The position numbers were made by a program, and so were the translations under genes. 64,000 nucleotides of DNA from an uncultured Mollicutes bacterium. Its GTDB lineage: Bacteria > Bacillota_I > Bacilli_A > RFN20 > CAG-826. This document shows, one piece after another, positions 57,077-64,000 of this stretch. Location of the stretch: contig CAMESG010000005.1 of NCBI GenBank assembly GCA_945936135.1, positions 1 to 64,000 of the forward strand. Reading direction: 5' to 3'. The first letter of the stretch is position 1; each line of letters starts with the position of its first letter. Below the pieces are notes generated by a model. That model saw only the letters and a list, made by a program, of their open reading frames with translations, searched no databases and had not been told where the DNA came from.

Positions 57077-57120
57077 CTTTTGCTTTTTAAGCAAGAAAAG
57101 CCCGTTCACGCCTTTTCTTC

Positions 57121-57149
57121 TTGCTTCCTATAGGTAAAGAAATTATATT
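57121..57149 (+). promoter_or_regulatory. Promoter of the rnf operon
   Basis: TTGCTT and TATATT separated by exactly 17 bases, 25 bases before the rnfC start codon. Confidence 0.68.
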
Positions 57150-57174
57150 TCTTTTGTTAGAAAGAGGTTATCAC

Positions 57175-58476
57175 ATGATTGCAAAAATCAAAACCATTGA
57201 CAAAGTGCCTCATCTTCTATCGAGCCGCGAGACGGTGACTCTCGACGCGCCAGCGTTTGTTTACCTGACGCTTGAGTTGCCTCGCGCTCCGAAAGTGGAG
57301 CTTTTTGTCAAGGAGGGCGACCACGTTTACTTCTGCCAAAAAATTGGCGTAAGACATGGCTCGTCCTTCGATCTACCGATTTTCTCGACGGTCAGCGGAC
57401 AGGTGCTCGGCATCGAAAAGCACACGTCCAGCTCGGGAAAACCCGCGAACTTCCTGAAAGTTCAAAACGACTTCAAGGACGAATTGGATCCTGAAGCCAA
57501 GCCGCGCACCGCAGAAGAGATCGCGGCCCTGACCAAAGAAGACGTGTTCAACATCGTCAACGACTTCGGCCTCACCGGCCTTGGAGGCTCTGGCTTCCCG
57601 ACCATCATCAAGTTGAAGTCGAGCGAGAAGGTCGATCACATCCTCCTCAACGGCGTCGAATGCGAGCCGTACTTGAACAGCGACCAAACGTTGATGCTCA
57701 ACCACGCCAAAGAAATCATCGAAGGCGCCTTGATCTTACAGAAGATCTATGACTGCAAGGACGTGCGCATCTGCGTCAAGGGCATCCACCAAGACATCGT
57801 GGATCATTTGAACGAAGTGCTTGCTGCGGACTACAAGGATTCCGGCGTCACGGTTGCCTTGATGAAGAACTTCTATCCGCAGGGATGGGAAGTCGCTGAA
57901 ATCAAAACCGCGCTGAATATCGAGGTTGCTTCGGGCAAATTGCCGTTTGCTTACGGCGTCTTAAACCTCAACGTCGCGACGGCGATGAGCCTCTACCGCG
58001 CCGTTGCCCTCCGCCTCCCGATGGTCGAACGCTATGCGACGATCAACGGCGATGGCGTCGCTGCGCCGAAGGACTTCTTGGTCCGCATCGGCACCTTGTT
58101 CACCGATGTGCTTCCCGTTGTGGGCGGCTACACCGCGGAAGAAGGACTCCGCATGTCGGTCGGCGGCCCGATGATGGGTTCCACCGTTCCGAATGACGAC
58201 GTGGTGTTCTCCGACCTTGTGACCAACGTCCTCGTGACGAAGGATCACACCGTTGCAGAATCCCCGTGCATTCGTTGCGGATCCTGCGTCCTCTCTTGCC
58301 CGACCCATCTTGAGCCCGTGCTCATTATGGAAGCCGTCAAGAGCAACGATCGCGACCGCGTGAAGGCGTTGAAACCGTTGAGCTGCGTTGAATGCGGCCT
58401 TTGCACCTACGTCTGCACCTCGGGCATTCGCGTTACCGATTACATCAGGAGGGCAAAGATCTTAGCGAAGCTTTGA
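57175..58476 (+). CDS. rnfC: Rnf electron-transport complex subunit C
   Basis: 433 residues from ATG 57175, with AGAAAGAGG upstream. The N-terminal barrel-sandwich region is followed by the NADH/FMN-binding domain (GLGGSGFPTIIKL, NGVECEPYL) and a C-terminal ferredoxin part with two [4Fe-4S] motifs, CIRCGSCVLSCP and CVECGLCTYVC. RnfC is the peripheral NAD-binding subunit. It is the first gene of rnfCDGEA-small-B. Length is near the usual Firmicutes size. Confidence 0.96.
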   Translation: MIAKIKTIDKVPHLLSSRETVTLDAPAFVYLTLELPRAPKVELFVKEGDHVYFCQKIGVRHGSSFDLPIFSTVSGQVLGIEKHTSSSGKPANFLKVQNDFKDELDPEAKPRTAEEIAALTKEDVFNIVNDFGLTGLGGSGFPTIIKLKSSEKVDHILLNGVECEPYLNSDQTLMLNHAKEIIEGALILQKIYDCKDVRICVKGIHQDIVDHLNEVLAADYKDSGVTVALMKNFYPQGWEVAEIKTALNIEVASGKLPFAYGVLNLNVATAMSLYRAVALRLPMVERYATINGDGVAAPKDFLVRIGTLFTDVLPVVGGYTAEEGLRMSVGGPMMGSTVPNDDVVFSDLVTNVLVTKDHTVAESPCIRCGSCVLSCPTHLEPVLIMEAVKSNDRDRVKALKPLSCVECGLCTYVCTSGIRVTDYIRRAKILAKL

Positions 58477-58487
58477 TCGCAATCTCT

Positions 58488-59561
58488 ATGAACTTTATTA
58501 AAGAATCTGCTCCCCACCTTCAGAAAGGGAAGAGCCTCGGCTGGATGCTTGGCAACGTCTTGATTGCGTTGGCCCCTGTGTTCATCTGGTCCTTCGTCGT
58601 CTATCCGATCCCCTCGCTTCAGATCTATCCGATCAGCATCGTAACCTGCTTGGCCTCGGAATTCGTCTTTATTCTCATCACCAAGAAAAAGGTATCCGAA
58701 TTCAAGATCGAAAATATCTTGAGCGCCATCATCACGGGCATCATCTATGCGATGTGCTTGCCAACCGACCTTAGCTTCAGCAACGGTCTAGGCTACTTCA
58801 TCGTCTTCATCGGTGCCTTGCTTGGCATGATCCTTGGCAAACTCGTCTTCGGAGGGTTTGGCAATAACATCTTCAATCCGGCGGCCCTTGGCATGGTCAT
58901 CGTCCGCGCTGGTTGGGGTTCCAAATTGGGCGTTGGCGAGTCCGCCTTCCCCGATTGGGTCGAAGCCGGCGGAACCCACTTCTTCGGCGGTTCCTTCAGC
59001 GAAATCGCGAACGTGAATCTTCTTGATTCCTTCCTCGGTCGCGCCCCTGGTGCGCTTGGCGAAACTTTCGCGATTGCCATCCTCATTGGCCTAGTCTACC
59101 TCTTGGTCACCAAGACCATCGATTGGCGCGTCGTTGTTTCCTTTTTCGGAACCTTCGTTGTCTTGATGCTCGCCGCGGGCATCGTCGTCCAAGTGAAATT
59201 GCCGGAATCTGGCGTTAACGCGGGCAAATTCCTCCTCTATCAATTGCTTTCTGGCGGCGTCCTCTTCGGCGGCGTCTACATGATGACCGACCCAGTTACG
59301 GGTCCTGCTGGTTCTCCTGCCCGCTATATCTATGGCGCCTTCGGGGCCATCATGGTCACCTTCATCCGTCTCTTCATGCACGTTGGCGGCGTTGGATACT
59401 CCATCCTCTTCGCGAACCTTCTTGCCTGCGTGCTTGATTACCCGCAATGGACTTCCTCCCGCTGGAAGAAGTGGCACATCATCACCTTGCCGGTCATGAT
59501 CGTGGTCGCCTTGGCCGCTGTCATCCTCGTCTTGGTCTTTAAGGAAGGAGCTGTCGCATGA
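58488..59561 (+). CDS. rnfD: Rnf complex subunit D
   Basis: 357 residues from ATG 58488 (MNFIKESAPHLQKGKSLGWML), 11 bases after rnfC; no clear ribosome site is seen, so translation may be coupled. About nine membrane segments are visible. KLVFGGFGNNIFNPAALGMVI and APGALGETFAIAILIGLVYLL match RnfD/NqrB. The SGAT-type loop that normally holds a covalent FMN before this segment cannot be found; the region reads GGTHFFGGSFSEIANVN. It overlaps rnfG by 4 bases. Confidence 0.93.
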   Translation: MNFIKESAPHLQKGKSLGWMLGNVLIALAPVFIWSFVVYPIPSLQIYPISIVTCLASEFVFILITKKKVSEFKIENILSAIITGIIYAMCLPTDLSFSNGLGYFIVFIGALLGMILGKLVFGGFGNNIFNPAALGMVIVRAGWGSKLGVGESAFPDWVEAGGTHFFGGSFSEIANVNLLDSFLGRAPGALGETFAIAILIGLVYLLVTKTIDWRVVVSFFGTFVVLMLAAGIVVQVKLPESGVNAGKFLLYQLLSGGVLFGGVYMMTDPVTGPAGSPARYIYGAFGAIMVTFIRLFMHVGGVGYSILFANLLACVLDYPQWTSSRWKKWHIITLPVMIVVALAAVILVLVFKEGAVA

Positions 59562-61105
59562 GCAACGAACAAAGCAAAAAAGCCATGAATCCTTATATCA
59601 AGGCACCGCTCGTTCTCGGTGGCATCTGCGTCGTGTCTGCCCTCTTGCTTGGCGGACTCAACATGGCGGCGCAAGCCTACAAAAAAAGTCAACCCGCTGC
59701 CGCGCCGAAGAGCATTCAAGCCCTCGACCCGAAAGCGAGTTTCGTCGCCGTCGAAGGCTTCGAGCCTTACACGGATCGCGGATCGAACACGAAAGTCACG
59801 ATCGAAGAAGCTTATCAAATCCAAGAAGGCGGCAAGCTTACGGGCTACGCCTACTCCGTGAATTGCGGGAAAGCCGTCAAGTCCGACATCACCTTCACGG
59901 TCGCTTTCAAAGGCGATATCAGCGAATCGACCGTCCAAGACGTCCAGCCGTTCAGCGCCGTTGCAACCGGCATGGGCGATCCCGGCTATGCCGATAACGC
60001 TAAGGCGTTGTTGGACAAAATCGCCGCCGGAAACGTGTCGATGAACGACGATTCCGCGGTTGTTACCGGCGGCACGAAGTCCCAAAAATTCGTTTTGGAT
60101 GGGCTCCAGGTCGCACGCAATCTCTATCTAGCCCATTGGACGGGTGGATCGATCGACGAGAAAGACGAAACCCTCTCGGCGATCCAAAGCTTCTTCGAGG
60201 ACGCTGTTTCCTATGAAGAGGAAGAAGCCTTCAAACCGCTTGCCTTCACCTATAAGGATATCGCGGATGTGAGGCGGACCGGGCACGTCACCAAGCGTTA
60301 CGCCGTCACGTTGGAAGATGGTTCCATCGCGAGAGCCTACGTTGGCGACGGCAAGACGAAAGTCTCGCCCTATGAACCGGAGCTCTCCGTCGAACTCATG
60401 GTCGGCTTCAGAGGCGATGTTGAAGAAGGCAAAGAGAAAGCCGTCCAGCCTAAGGGCTACGCCGTCCTTTCCTCCGACTTCTCCTATTCGCAATGGCAGG
60501 AGAACTACCTCCCTGGCGTTGTCGATGGCTCGAACGACATCGACGATAGCAAGGCCGTGAACTGCGGCGCTACCGTTTCCGCCAAAGTGGTCCGTGCGAT
60601 GATGGTCGCGATGCGCGATGATTACGCAAAGACCGTTATCGCCGAAAAAGCCGCAAATGTCGTGCTTGATTTCCAAAACATCTACGGCCAAGCCTTTGAT
60701 TCCTACGTCAAAGACGAGGATTTTGAAGCAAAGAGCGGCAGTCTTGAAACCGTTACTGGCACGTATAGCATCGACGAGCGTTACACCATCGCCTTGACCG
60801 GCGGCGAAACCGTGAAGGCCTATAGAGGATCTGCGGCTTCGCAATTCGATGTCGGCGGCGAAGGCGAAAGCATGTCCACGACGATCATCGCGGGCTTCGA
60901 TGCTTCGAACGCTGTGAAAGGTATCGCCGTCAAGAAAGTCAGCGGTTTCGACAACTGGGTCGATGGTTACGTCCCCGGCATCGTGGATGGATCGAAAGAT
61001 CTCGATTCCCTCAATGACGTCACGGGCGGATCCACCTATTCCGCGAAAGCCGTTCGCGAGCTCTTGATTGCTATGCGCGCGGATTCCGCCACGCCGAAGG
61101 AGTAA
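59558..61105 (+). CDS. rnfG: Rnf complex subunit G with three FMN-binding domains
   Basis: 515 residues, whereas RnfG is usually about 200. One membrane segment (about 15-36) is followed by three tandem FMN-binding domains (about 60-195, 225-355, 375-510). Each ends with a flavin-attachment-like motif: TGGTKS (Thr173), CGATVS (Thr339) and GGSTYS (Thr493), followed in domains 2 and 3 by AKVVRAMMVAM and AKAVRELLIAM. The conserved lead-ins LPGVVDGSNDID and VPGIVDGSKDLD confirm that domains 2 and 3 are copies; domain 1 is more diverged. ApbE, encoded downstream, would attach FMN to the Thr residues. The protein could carry up to three flavins on the outer face. Confidence 0.93.
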   Translation: MSNEQSKKAMNPYIKAPLVLGGICVVSALLLGGLNMAAQAYKKSQPAAAPKSIQALDPKASFVAVEGFEPYTDRGSNTKVTIEEAYQIQEGGKLTGYAYSVNCGKAVKSDITFTVAFKGDISESTVQDVQPFSAVATGMGDPGYADNAKALLDKIAAGNVSMNDDSAVVTGGTKSQKFVLDGLQVARNLYLAHWTGGSIDEKDETLSAIQSFFEDAVSYEEEEAFKPLAFTYKDIADVRRTGHVTKRYAVTLEDGSIARAYVGDGKTKVSPYEPELSVELMVGFRGDVEEGKEKAVQPKGYAVLSSDFSYSQWQENYLPGVVDGSNDIDDSKAVNCGATVSAKVVRAMMVAMRDDYAKTVIAEKAANVVLDFQNIYGQAFDSYVKDEDFEAKSGSLETVTGTYSIDERYTIALTGGETVKAYRGSAASQFDVGGEGESMSTTIIAGFDASNAVKGIAVKKVSGFDNWVDGYVPGIVDGSKDLDSLNDVTGGSTYSAKAVRELLIAMRADSATPKE

Positions 61106-61110
61106 AGACA

Positions 61111-61842
61111 ATGGCTAACGAACAGAAAACAAAATCCAATCGCCTGGCGATCTTCACCGATCCGCTTCTTAAGGCGAACCCCCTCTTCATGATGGTTCTC
61201 GGCATGTGCCCTGCGCTTGCTGTTACCACCTCCGTTGAGAACGCCATCGGCATGGCGCTCCTCTTCATCTTCGTCTTGTTCTTCTCGACGCTGATCATCT
61301 CCGCCCTTCGCAAGGTCATTCCTGACGAAGTGCGCACCCCGGCTTACATCGTCATCATCGCGACCTTCGTCACGGTGGTGAAGATCTTGACCGAAACCTT
61401 CTTGCCGGAACTCTATTCCTCTTTGGGCGTCTTCATCTCGTTGATCGTCGTTAACTGCATTGTCCTCGGGCGTGCGGAAGCCTTCTCCTCGAAGAACGGT
61501 GTCGTCGACACGATGCTTGACTCCCTCGGCAACGGTTTGGGCTATGGCTGGGCCATCATCGCGGTCGGCTTGATCCGTGAAGTCTTCGGCAAAGGAACGC
61601 TCTCCTTTGGTCAAGTCTTTACTTTCGTTCCCTCGACCACGATTCCCGTCTTGGGCGGGTTCGAAGGCACGGACTTCTCGCTTGCCATTCCTCTTCTTGC
61701 CTCTCCGGCTGGCGGCTTCCTCGTCATTGCTGTGATCTTGGCGATCATCGCTGCGGTCAACAACGCGAAGCTTGCCAAGGAGCGTGCGAAGGCCCGCGCG
61801 GCACGAGCCGCGTCCGCCACCGCCCCGAAAGGAGATAAATAA
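61111..61842 (+). CDS. rnfE: Rnf complex subunit E
   Basis: 243 residues with six membrane segments. NPLFMMVLGMCPALAVTTSVENAIGM is the paired-Cys half-repeat typical of RnfE/NqrD, and VVNCIVLGRAEAFSSKNGV is the second signature. The basic, Ala-rich tail is slightly longer than usual. It shares a [2Fe-2S] site with RnfA inside the membrane in known structures. 5 bases after rnfG, 2 before rnfA. Confidence 0.95.
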   Translation: MANEQKTKSNRLAIFTDPLLKANPLFMMVLGMCPALAVTTSVENAIGMALLFIFVLFFSTLIISALRKVIPDEVRTPAYIVIIATFVTVVKILTETFLPELYSSLGVFISLIVVNCIVLGRAEAFSSKNGVVDTMLDSLGNGLGYGWAIIAVGLIREVFGKGTLSFGQVFTFVPSTTIPVLGGFEGTDFSLAIPLLASPAGGFLVIAVILAIIAAVNNAKLAKERAKARAARAASATAPKGDK

Positions 61843-61844
61843 AC

Positions 61845-62447
61845 ATGCCGTACATTGTTGCTTTCTTCTTGGCGATCATTAACTTCGCCGTCATCAACAA
61901 CGTCATCCTTGCGCGTTATTTCGGCATTTGCTCCTTCGTTGGCGTGTCCAACAAGGTCAAATCCGCGGCGGGCATGGGCGTTGCCGTCGCCTTCGTCACC
62001 ATCATGGCGGCCTTGGTTTGCTGGCCGATCTACCAATTCATCCTCGTCCCGGCGGGCATGCAATACATGGAGACCATCGTCTTCATCCTCGTCATCGCCT
62101 CCTTGGTCCAGATGGTTGGCTTCGTCATCAAAAAGAAATCGCCGTCGCTTTACAAAGCGCTTGGCATCTATTTGCCGCTTATCACCACGAACTGCGCCGT
62201 TTTGGGCGTGTGCTCTGGCAACGTCGGTTATGACTTCGGCTACGCGATGGCCAATGCTATTGGCACCTCGCTTGGCTTCTTGCTCATCATCGTCCTCTTC
62301 GCTTGCGTCCGCGTCCGTCTCGAAGGCAGCTCCATCCCCAAGCCGTTCAAGGGCGTTCCTATCGCTCTTATCGTCGCGGGGCTTATGGCGCTCATCTTCG
62401 GTTCGCTCGGTGGTATGATCGACCTCGGATCCTGGGGGTTGATGTAA
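61845..62447 (+). CDS. rnfA: Rnf complex subunit A
   Basis: 200 residues with six membrane segments, inverted in topology relative to RnfE. NFAVINNVILARYFGICSFVGVSNK and LPLITTNCAVLGVC carry the two conserved cysteines. With RnfE it forms the membrane core holding an iron-sulfur centre. The length is standard. Confidence 0.95.
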   Translation: MPYIVAFFLAIINFAVINNVILARYFGICSFVGVSNKVKSAAGMGVAVAFVTIMAALVCWPIYQFILVPAGMQYMETIVFILVIASLVQMVGFVIKKKSPSLYKALGIYLPLITTNCAVLGVCSGNVGYDFGYAMANAIGTSLGFLLIIVLFACVRVRLEGSSIPKPFKGVPIALIVAGLMALIFGSLGGMIDLGSWGLM

Positions 62448-62451
62448 TTCC

Positions 62452-62712
62452 ATGCCGGAGTGGGCTTATGTCTTGATCGCGGTCCTCTTGATCGCGGGCC
62501 TGCTCATCCTCTTCTTCGTTTCCTTCGTGCTCTACGTGAAAACGCCAGCACCCGCAGGATGCGAGAAGACCTATGGCCCGAATTGCGATCAATGCGATCA
62601 AGCAAGCTGCCAGTTCTATCATTTCAAAGAACAGGCCTTGGAAAAAACAAAAGAAGAAGAGAAACCTTTGGAAGAACAATCTGAAGGTTCCTCTTCCGAA
62701 AGAAAGGAATAA
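62452..62712 (+). CDS. Small membrane protein with RnfB-like Cys spacing, in rnf operon
   Basis: 86 residues, not a known Rnf subunit. One membrane helix (about 5-29) is followed by a Cys-rich patch GCEKTYGPNCDQCDQASCQF (C37, C45, C48, C53) and a charged Glu/Lys/Ser tail. C45-x2-C48-x4-C53 has the same spacing as the first three Cys of the iron-sulfur motif in RnfB encoded 3 bases downstream. The gene is packed between rnfA and rnfB, so a role in the complex is likely. Iron-sulfur binding is inferred. Confidence 0.85.
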   Translation: MPEWAYVLIAVLLIAGLLILFFVSFVLYVKTPAPAGCEKTYGPNCDQCDQASCQFYHFKEQALEKTKEEEKPLEEQSEGSSSERKE

Positions 62713-62714
62713 AT

Positions 62715-63092
62715 ATGTTGTTATTCTTAGCGGAAGCCGCCGAAGAAACGCCATCCTCCTTCGATCCGACGAGCCTCAACATGGTTTGGGCGATCCTCTT
62801 GCTCTTGGTGCTTGGCGTTGCCTTTGCTGCCTTGTTGGTTCTTTTCTCCAAGATCTTCCACGTCGAAGAAGATCCGCGCGTTGAAAAGGTCACGGAATTG
62901 CTCCCTGGCTATAACTGCGGCGCCTGCGGCAAAGCGGGCTGCCATGATTTGGCCGAAGCCTTGGTCTCCGGCGAAGTCAAGAACGTCACCGCCTGCAAGA
63001 CCGGGAAGAAGGACAAGAACTACGATCCGATCATCGAGTACCTGAAATCCACCCCGGGTCCCGATGGAACGACCGTCGACGTAAAACTCTAA
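62715..63092 (+). CDS. rnfB: Rnf complex subunit B, short form without ferredoxin domains
   Basis: 125 residues. After a short N-terminus comes one membrane helix (about 24-45) and the Fes domain LLPGYNCGACGKAGCHDLAEA with C68, C71, C76 and C94. Standard RnfB continues with at least two [4Fe-4S] ferredoxin motifs that accept electrons from ferredoxin; here the protein stops soon after the first cluster, and a strong terminator follows, so nothing further is encoded. AAAGGA precedes the ATG. Confidence 0.93.
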   Translation: MLLFLAEAAEETPSSFDPTSLNMVWAILLLLVLGVAFAALLVLFSKIFHVEEDPRVEKVTELLPGYNCGACGKAGCHDLAEALVSGEVKNVTACKTGKKDKNYDPIIEYLKSTPGPDGTTVDVKL

Positions 63093-63096
63093 TGGA

Positions 63097-63122
63097 AGCC
63101 GCCCTTAGGGCGGTTTTCTTTT
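63097..63122 (+). terminator. Terminator of the rnf operon
   Basis: GCCGCCC TTA GGGCGG followed by TTTTCTTTTG, 5 bases after rnfB. Confidence 0.92.
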
Positions 63123-63149
63123 GCGGGTGGCGAACCCACCCATTTCGCA

Positions 63150-63155
63150 TATAAT
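63150..63155 (+). promoter_or_regulatory. -10 box directly before apbE
   Basis: Perfect TATAAT ending 8 bases before the apbE ATG. No convincing -35 is seen; transcription would start at or next to the start codon. Confidence 0.55.
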
Positions 63156-63163
63156 AGGCAACG

Positions 63164-64000
63164 ATGAAAAAACACGCTATTTTCTTATTTGCGCCCTTCT
63201 TAGGGCTTCTCGCTTCTTGCGCGCAAGGAACGATCTACAAGGGCTATGCGACGCACACCTTGTTCCATTCTTTTTTTAGCTGGTGGTTTGAATCGACCCG
63301 CGGGGATTATGGATCGGATATCGTTGATCTTGCGACGAAGATCAACGATCTCACGGATCCTTACACGGAGCCTAAGGACGGCATGACGACCCTCTATACG
63401 GTCAACACTTCTTCGGATTGGGTCGAAGTTGACCCAACCCTTTATGAGGTTCTGGAGCTTGCCGTCGAGCTTCAAGAAAAGACGGAAGGATACTTCAATC
63501 CGTTTATCGGAGAGCTCACCATGCATTGGAAGGAAACGCTTTTTGGGTTGGGCGAGTTCGATATCAAAGATCCGACCTACGAGGAGATTGAGGAAGCAAA
63601 GGAAGAAGTTCCGGCGATGCTTCAAAGGATGAATGCATCCTCGTTGGAATTTAACGCAGAACGCCATGCGGTGAAGCGCAACGGCGAAGGCGCGCTTGAC
63701 CTAGGGGGCCTTGTTAAAGGCTTTGCGGTCAACAAAACGAAAGAACTGATCAAGTCTCGTGGCGGCGACCGTTATTTGATCAACGGCGGCCAAAGCTCGT
63801 TGGCTTTAGGAAAACCTCAAAGCAATGAAAATTTCACCGTGTCGTTGCTTTATACGCTTGTCGAGAAGGAAATATCTTATGCATTAAAAGAAGTTGACTG
63901 CTCAACTTCTGCAATCTACGAACAAAAGGTCGATGTCGTGGCGCCCGATACGGCGAAACGGGTTACCTATTCCCACATCTTGAACCCGAAGACGGGAATG
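63164..64000 (+). CDS. apbE: FAD:protein FMN transferase ApbE, lipoprotein (cut by window end)
   Basis: The first 279 residues are present; the gene runs off the right edge. A lipoprotein signal (MKKHAIFLFAPFLGLLASC, Cys at 19) anchors it outside. GYFNPFIGEL, LDLGGLVKGFAVNK, LINGGQSSLALG and SHILNPKTG match ApbE/Ftp, the enzyme that moves FMN from FAD to Thr residues of RnfG, RnfD and related proteins. Its place after an RnfG with three candidate sites supports that job. It has its own possible leaderless promoter and follows the rnf terminator. Confidence 0.93.
   Translation, partial: MKKHAIFLFAPFLGLLASCAQGTIYKGYATHTLFHSFFSWWFESTRGDYGSDIVDLATKINDLTDPYTEPKDGMTTLYTVNTSSDWVEVDPTLYEVLELAVELQEKTEGYFNPFIGELTMHWKETLFGLGEFDIKDPTYEEIEEAKEEVPAMLQRMNASSLEFNAERHAVKRNGEGALDLGGLVKGFAVNKTKELIKSRGGDRYLINGGQSSLALGKPQSNENFTVSLLYTLVEKEISYALKEVDCSTSAIYEQKVDVVAPDTAKRVTYSHILNPKTGM

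Overview
The window is the chromosomal replication-origin region of a Gram-positive, Firmicutes-type bacterium. dnaA, dnaN, yaaA, recF, gyrB and gyrA run leftward from an origin full of DnaA boxes. rpmH, rnpA, yidC, jag and mnmE run rightward. RNase M5, RqcP, a short-form SRP RNA and Gram-positive parS sites also fit. Gene content and the roughly 50% GC body suggest a gut Bacilli/Erysipelotrichia-like lineage close to the Mollicutes, but UGA is still a stop codon. The exact taxon cannot be fixed from the sequence alone.

Layout, left to right. 0-5 kb is an AT-richer, accessory-looking stretch: hypoxanthine-DNA glycosylase, Dus, an AbiEi-like protein, a C69 dipeptidase and an esterase. 5.3-9.1 kb holds tmRNA, a membrane-anchored metallo-beta-lactamase-fold protein and two unknown membrane proteins. 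9.2-12.6 kb is a three-gene UDP-N-acetyl-L-fucosamine pathway (capE-capG-capF) whose first enzyme carries an N-terminal XRE helix-turn-helix domain. 12.8-19.1 kb is a tightly overlapping five-gene operon: P-type ATPase, psuG, a TetR regulator, an iron alcohol dehydrogenase and an M50-like membrane protein. 19.3-31 kb holds tadA, the SRP RNA, serS, a glycosyltransferase, the gyrase/recF/dnaN/dnaA block and a two-part oriC.

31.4-40.2 kb runs rightward: rpmH, rnpA, an unusually large lipoprotein YidC, jag, mnmE, tatD, rnmV, rsmA, ispE and glmU, with two parS sites. 40.2-48.6 kb holds ppdK, a nucleotidyltransferase-HAD fusion, a sugar kinase, one IS3-family insertion that has landed inside a terminator loop, and a DUF368 transporter. 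48.6-57 kb holds a flavodoxin, pth, mfd, rqcP, tilS and ftsH. 57.2-64 kb is an Rnf electron-transport operon (C, D, G, E, A, a small Cys protein, B) followed by a lipoprotein flavin transferase ApbE cut by the window end.

The most unusual signals are: (1) the Rnf module, with a triplicated RnfG, an RnfB lacking its ferredoxin domains, and a small membrane protein repeating the RnfB Cys spacing; (2) the XRE-CapE fusion; (3) a recurring promoter layout in which the -10 box ends 7-9 nt before the start codon, suggesting leaderless mRNAs; (4) the lipoprotein-type YidC with a domain of about 330 residues; and (5) the IS3 copy that splits a bidirectional terminator and whose single long ORF reads through its middle out of frame.
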